Below, piece after piece: positions 55,701 to 61,700 of a DNA stretch of 64,000 nucleotides. The position numbers and the translations under genes were made by a program. Position 1 is the stretch's first letter; each line of letters opens with the position of its first letter. The notes under the pieces were generated by a model. It saw only the letters and a list, made by a program, of their open reading frames with translations, was not told the origin of the DNA and did no database searches. Source of the stretch: an uncultured Bacteroidota bacterium (lineage in GTDB: Bacteria; Bacteroidota; Bacteroidia; Flavobacteriales; Flavobacteriaceae); the NCBI GenBank assembly GCA_902631125.1, contig CACOXF010000003.1, forward strand, positions 1-64,000. Reading direction: 5' to 3'.

Positions 55701-58700
55701 CCAGCACATATTTCTATGTCTGTCCCTAAGTCTGCAAATGGCGTACGAACAATATTGAGGATTACTGTATCTGAAATATCATTACAACTACCATCGTTAT
55801 AAGTCATTTGAAGGGTAACTTGACCTCGGTCAATGTCTAAAGTTCCTGGGGTATAAACTGGGTTTAGGGCAGTTGTCTCGCTAAAGGTTCCGTCACCATC
55901 ATTATTTAAGATTCCCCATGTAATTCCTGTTGTTGGGTTAATGACGTTCGGTGGTGAGCTTGAATCTGTAATAAAATCTCCTTCAAGGAAGATAGTACCA
56001 TCAGCCTCGCACATATCAATACTTGGTCCAAGATTTACAATTTTGTTCTTATTTACAATAAATTCAATTGGTTGGCTAACTGCTGTAGAACATCCACCAG
56101 AATTCGGGGTTACTGTAACAACTAATGTTACAACACCTGTGCTTAAGTCTGTAGGACCAGGACGATAAAATGGGAATTTTGATGAGCTAGAAACAAATGT
56201 TCCGTCACCACCAGTCCAGGCAAATGAGCTTTGTGTATCGTTTTCATAATCGATAATATCTGATGTAATTTCATTAAAAACTCCCTCACATAAAATTTTA
56301 TCCCCAGTTTTTACAATAATTTCTGGATTTTGATCTAAAATAACAGTCAAAAATGCTTCCATTTCTGGCGTTGATGAACATGGATTATTAGGTACTGCCG
56401 TAAGTTTAAGTTGTGTTGATCCGGTATCAATTGCATTAGATCCAGGTTGGTAACTCCAACTCATGGGATCAGCTGTATTCCCGGCAGAGAAAGAACCTCC
56501 ACCTCCCATATCTTCCCAAGTAAAGGAATCGAAATTAGAAATCGTAGCTCCAATTGTTGCCAATGAGAAAAACTGAGGTGTACTTGGATCGTAACAAACA
56601 ACTAATGGAGAGTTAGCAATTGCAACCTCCGCTTCAGGAGTTATATTAATTCGTTGTGTTGGGCTTGTAAGCGGCAAAGTACATGGGCTAAGTGGACTAG
56701 CAGTCACAGTAATATCAACAAATCCATTTACTACATCAGTATTTGTGGGGGAATAGAAAATCTTGTTTGTAGCCGTGTTTACAATTGCCGAAACAGGTGA
56801 AGCAACCAAAGAAGTTGCGTCATAATTAGCACCAGTAATATCCAGCTCAATAACCTCACTTGAACATACGACTGCATTAACAGGGCTTAGACTAATATTT
56901 CCTGATGGTGTAATATTTAATGTAATCGATTCGGATTTAGAGCCAGTACAAGGACTTTGATCGGTTGCAGTTAGTGTCAATGTAACCACTCCAGCATTTT
57001 CAGCAACTTCACTTGGAGTAAATATAGGAGTCAATGAGGTTGGTGAATCAAAGCTTCCATAACCAGCAGGTGCGGACCACACATAATTATCAGAGTTTTG
57101 AACAGTAGCCACTCCAGTAGTTATTGTGAACGTTTCACCTTCACAAATTGTAAAATCATCATCAATAAAACTGATTACTGGTTTATCCACAACTACAACA
57201 TCAAAACTTTGTGTGTCTTGACAACCAGCATCGGAGGTTACAGTCAAAGTGAAAGTATCATCGTCTGTAGGGGTATGTGGTGGTGGATTTGCAAGCGTTG
57301 AACTGTAGCCATTGAGCGAACTCCACTGATATGTAAATCCAGTTTCGGCGTTAATACCGTCACCCAAATCAATGGTGTCGCCAGCACATAGTGTCGTATT
57401 CGACTGTATCGTATACACTGGTAAAGGATTAACTTCGACTTCACTTTCATCAGAGCCAACAAGAACGTCGTTCGAATCATAAACTTCGAGTCGGAATATG
57501 GTATTTTGTGTAACAGAAACAGTAATAATATGTTGTGTGTCGAGTAGGGTTCCAGTTGAGGGAGTTGCGCTCCACTCAAATCGGTAAGCATCACCATTTT
57601 CATCAACTAGATCTGTGTTTGTACTCCCTAAGGTTACAGTTTCTCCAAAACAAGCTGGGTTTGGTGTGGCAGTAGCATCAACATTAGGGCCTACTATTAC
57701 AGTTCTTGTGATTGGGGCTGCTGAGTTCTCAGCTGCATCTTTTACGTTATATGTAATCGTGTAAGTTCCAATCTGGTTGTTGTTTACGCTACCGGATGTG
57801 ATTACATCTCCAGTGATCACTCCATCGTAATTATCTGTGGCTGTTGCGCCTTGCTCTGTGTAGATCGAACCTTTTGAGATAAAAATAGTACTATCTCCTA
57901 TTAAACTTAACTCAGGGGCGGTAGTATCAACAACTCGAACTGTTCGTATTTTAGTTGACGCTGCATTTGCCGAAGAATCTACTAGATTAAATGATATTGT
58001 GTACGTTCCAACTACATTTTCATTGATGTTATCAGTGACAACAACGTCCGATGGGGTCAATGTCGTTGCAGAGTCATAATTATCGCTCACAGTTACAATC
58101 GTATTGTCTACATAGGGATCAGAAAAGACTTCAATTTCGATTTCAGAATCATCACCTAGAGTAATTGTTGGAGGTGTGGTGTCTACCACATTAACTGTTC
58201 GCTGAACAATGGTCGTATTTCCATCTGAATCTGTTACAGAATACTGAATGTAATATGTTCCAATCAAACCGGTATTCACATCTTCAACTCCGTTCACTGA
58301 AATTAAACTTGGTGTGTCAGAGGTGGAACCTAAGGAACCATCATCATCATCGGATGCCAAAGCCCCTTGGTCTATGTAGGTGTTTCCAACTTCGATTGTG
58401 ATTACACTTGGTCCATTCAATGTAATGTTTGGAGGCGATCCAACAACAATGATGCGAGTTTTTTCGTCTGCAATATTTCCTTGACTATCAACTAAATTGT
58501 AAGTTATAATGTATTGTCCTGGAGTTGTAGTATCAACACTATTTGCTACAATTACATTGTTTGTGATGATTCCATCATAATTATCGGTTGCCGTATATCC
58601 AGGTTCTGTAAAACTATCACCAACTTCTAAAAGAATTTCATCAGCTCCTTGGAGTGTGATTACTGGTTTGGTGGTGTCTACAACTCGAACTGTTCGGGTT

Positions 58701-61700
58701 TTTGTTGGGGCACCATTATTCGACGAGTCAGAAACGTCGTAGGATAAAGTGATTGCCCCTAAAATCGATGTATCTACCGTTCCTGTAACTAAAACTTGTG
58801 CAGTCAGGTCTCCGTCATAAATATCAGTTGCTGTAAAGCCAGGGTCTACATAAGTCGTGCCCGCCTGTATATCTATGGTTGGATTTCCGGCTAGAGTGAT
58901 GGTCGGAGCTTGGGTATCAACAATTGTTATGGTACGATAAACAGGAGTTGCAGCATTGCCAGAACTATCAGAAACAGAGTATGTTAAAGTGTATACTCCA
59001 ACTGTAGTCAAATCAAGTGATGATAAGTCGGCGCTTGCTGTAAGTCCAGTGTTATAATTATCTGTTACAGATGCCCCTGCATCACTGTATGGAGAGCCTG
59101 CTTCAAGGGTGATATCAGCATCTCCAGCTAGGATGATGACTGGTGCCTCTGTATCTTCAACTACGACAGTTCTCGTGATTGTTACGGCATTATTTCCTGA
59201 GCTATCACTCACATCATAATCAATAGAATACGTTCCAACAGTGTTTAAATCAACAGAACCAGTAACAGTTACAGATGAAAATGGGATACTCTCATCATAA
59301 TTGTCAATTGTGCTAACACCTAGTTCTGTATAGCTCGACTTAACTTGTATTGTTTGCGATAGGTCACCGATTAAGCTCATCACTGGTGCCTGGGTGTCAA
59401 CCAAGTTTACTGTACGCGTAACGACATCGGCTACATTTCCTTGACTATCTGTTGCTTGATAATCAATTGTATAAGTACCAAGAAGCGAGGAGTTTACAGT
59501 ACCAGACGAAGTGACAGTTAAGGTACTGTCATAGTTATCTGTAGCGATAGCACCCTCCTCATTATATGAATTTCCAAATTCAATTGTTTGGGTTGCGTCT
59601 CCGTTTAAAGTAATCACTGGCTTAGTTGTATCCTCCACGATAACATTACGAGTCTCTGTTACAGAATTGCCGTCCGAGTCTGATACAGAATAAATAATAT
59701 TGTAATTTCCGAGTTGGTTTTCATTAACTGAACCGCTGATTGAAATGGAGTTGGATAAATTTACACCCCCATCGGTTGCTGTAGCGTTGGGTTCTACATA
59801 AACTTCTTGATATTCCAAATACATCGGATTATTCCCATTCAAGGTAATTACAGGCGGAGACCCAACAATCACCTCTCTTATTTGTTGGCTTGCAGAATTT
59901 GAAGAACTATCACTTACATTATAATTTCGGAAATACGTTCCCTCAGCGGAAGTATCAACTAGCCCACTTTCAACAACAGTACTCGTAATATTGCCATCAT
60001 AATTATCACTTGCAGAATAACCAGGGTCAATATAAGTCTGGCCCAGATTTATATATAATGGATTGTCTCCCGTTAGAGTGATTTCAGGGTTTGTTGTATC
60101 AACTACATTTACGGTTCGAGAAAGTTGTCCAGTATTTCCTGAACTATCTGTGACTGAGTAAGATAAGTTGTATGATCCAACTAAGTCTTGATTTACGATC
60201 CCTGAAACAACTACAGCAGAAGTCAAGTCTCCATCATAAACATCTGTGGCTGTTACATCATTTGGAATATTAAAAACGGTTTTTGCTTCATGGGTGATCG
60301 CTGCTCCGCCTACAAAAGAAAGTGCTGGAGCCTGACTATCAACAACTTCGACAGTTCGAGTTATTTGATTGGCAGCATTTCCAGAGCTGTCACTGACATT
60401 ATAGACCACACTATAGGTCCCAACAGTTGTTGAATCTACGTTACTTATATCACTTATGCTTGCTGTAAGATCTCCTTGAAAATCGTCAGTAGCAGTTGCA
60501 CCTTCATCTGCATAGGTAGTGCCGACCTCTATAGTCACAGGACTTGAACCTGTAAGTGAGATAACAGGCGCAGTTGTATCGGAAACTGAAACCTCTCTCG
60601 AGACAATAGCAGTGTTTCCAGAACTGTCAGAAACTTGATATGTGATCGTATAATTTCCTAATGAGGTTGTATCAACGGTTCCACTATCACTAATTTGATT
60701 TGTTAGGTCGCCTTCAAAAGTATCCGTTGCAGTAGCACCTGGATCTGCAAATGAACCATTTACCTCAATTGTCATTTGCTCATTTCCTATAAGTTCTATA
60801 CTAGGGGAAGTCGTATCGCTAACTTGAACTGCTCGAAAAAGAACTGTCGAATTCCCATCAGAATCAATGATACTATATTGAACAGAATATGAACCTAAAA
60901 CTGAAGTGTTTATCGATTCGCTAATCGATATTTGATCAGAAACATCACCATCAGGAATATCAAAGGCATTTGCACCAAGTTCCACATAAGTACTGCCTGC
61001 CTCTAACTGAAGTGGGTTTGCTCCTTGTAAGGAGATAACAGGCGGACTACCCACAACCACTGTTCGTGTTGCTTGAGTATTATTTCCCTCGTTATCTGAA
61101 ACCGTATAAGTCACGTAGTAAACACCAACCGTTGAGGTATCAACACTAGAAACCGTGCTAATATCCGACGTTACATCTCCATCGTAGGCATCAACTGCTG
61201 TAGCTCCACCATCGCTGTAGGAATCACCAACTTGAAGATTGACTTCATCAGGTCCGTTTAAAGTTATCACTGGTGGTGTGGTATCTACAACCGAAACTGT
61301 TCTGCTCACCAGAGCAGTGTTTGAAGAGCTATCCGAGACAGTGTACGTGAATAAATAGGTCCCCAAAATACCAGTGTTTACTGTGCTCGATGAGGTTAAG
61401 GAATTGTTTAGGTTTCCATCGTAATTGTCAATAGCCGTTGCGCCAGCATCTGTGTAGGTCATCTGAAACTCAATTGATACAGTTGTATCCCCAACAAGAT
61501 TAATCAATGGGTCAACAGTATCAACAACCTGAACCGTCCGCTGTTCCTGTGCAATGTTATTTGAGCTGTCCTCGACCGTATATTCTATCGTGTAAGTCCC
61601 TAGTGTATTGGGATTTAAGTTAATATTAGCTGTAATTTCAGATGAAAGATCTCCATCATAGTTATCATTTGCAGTTGCGCCAGGGTCAACATAGGTTGTT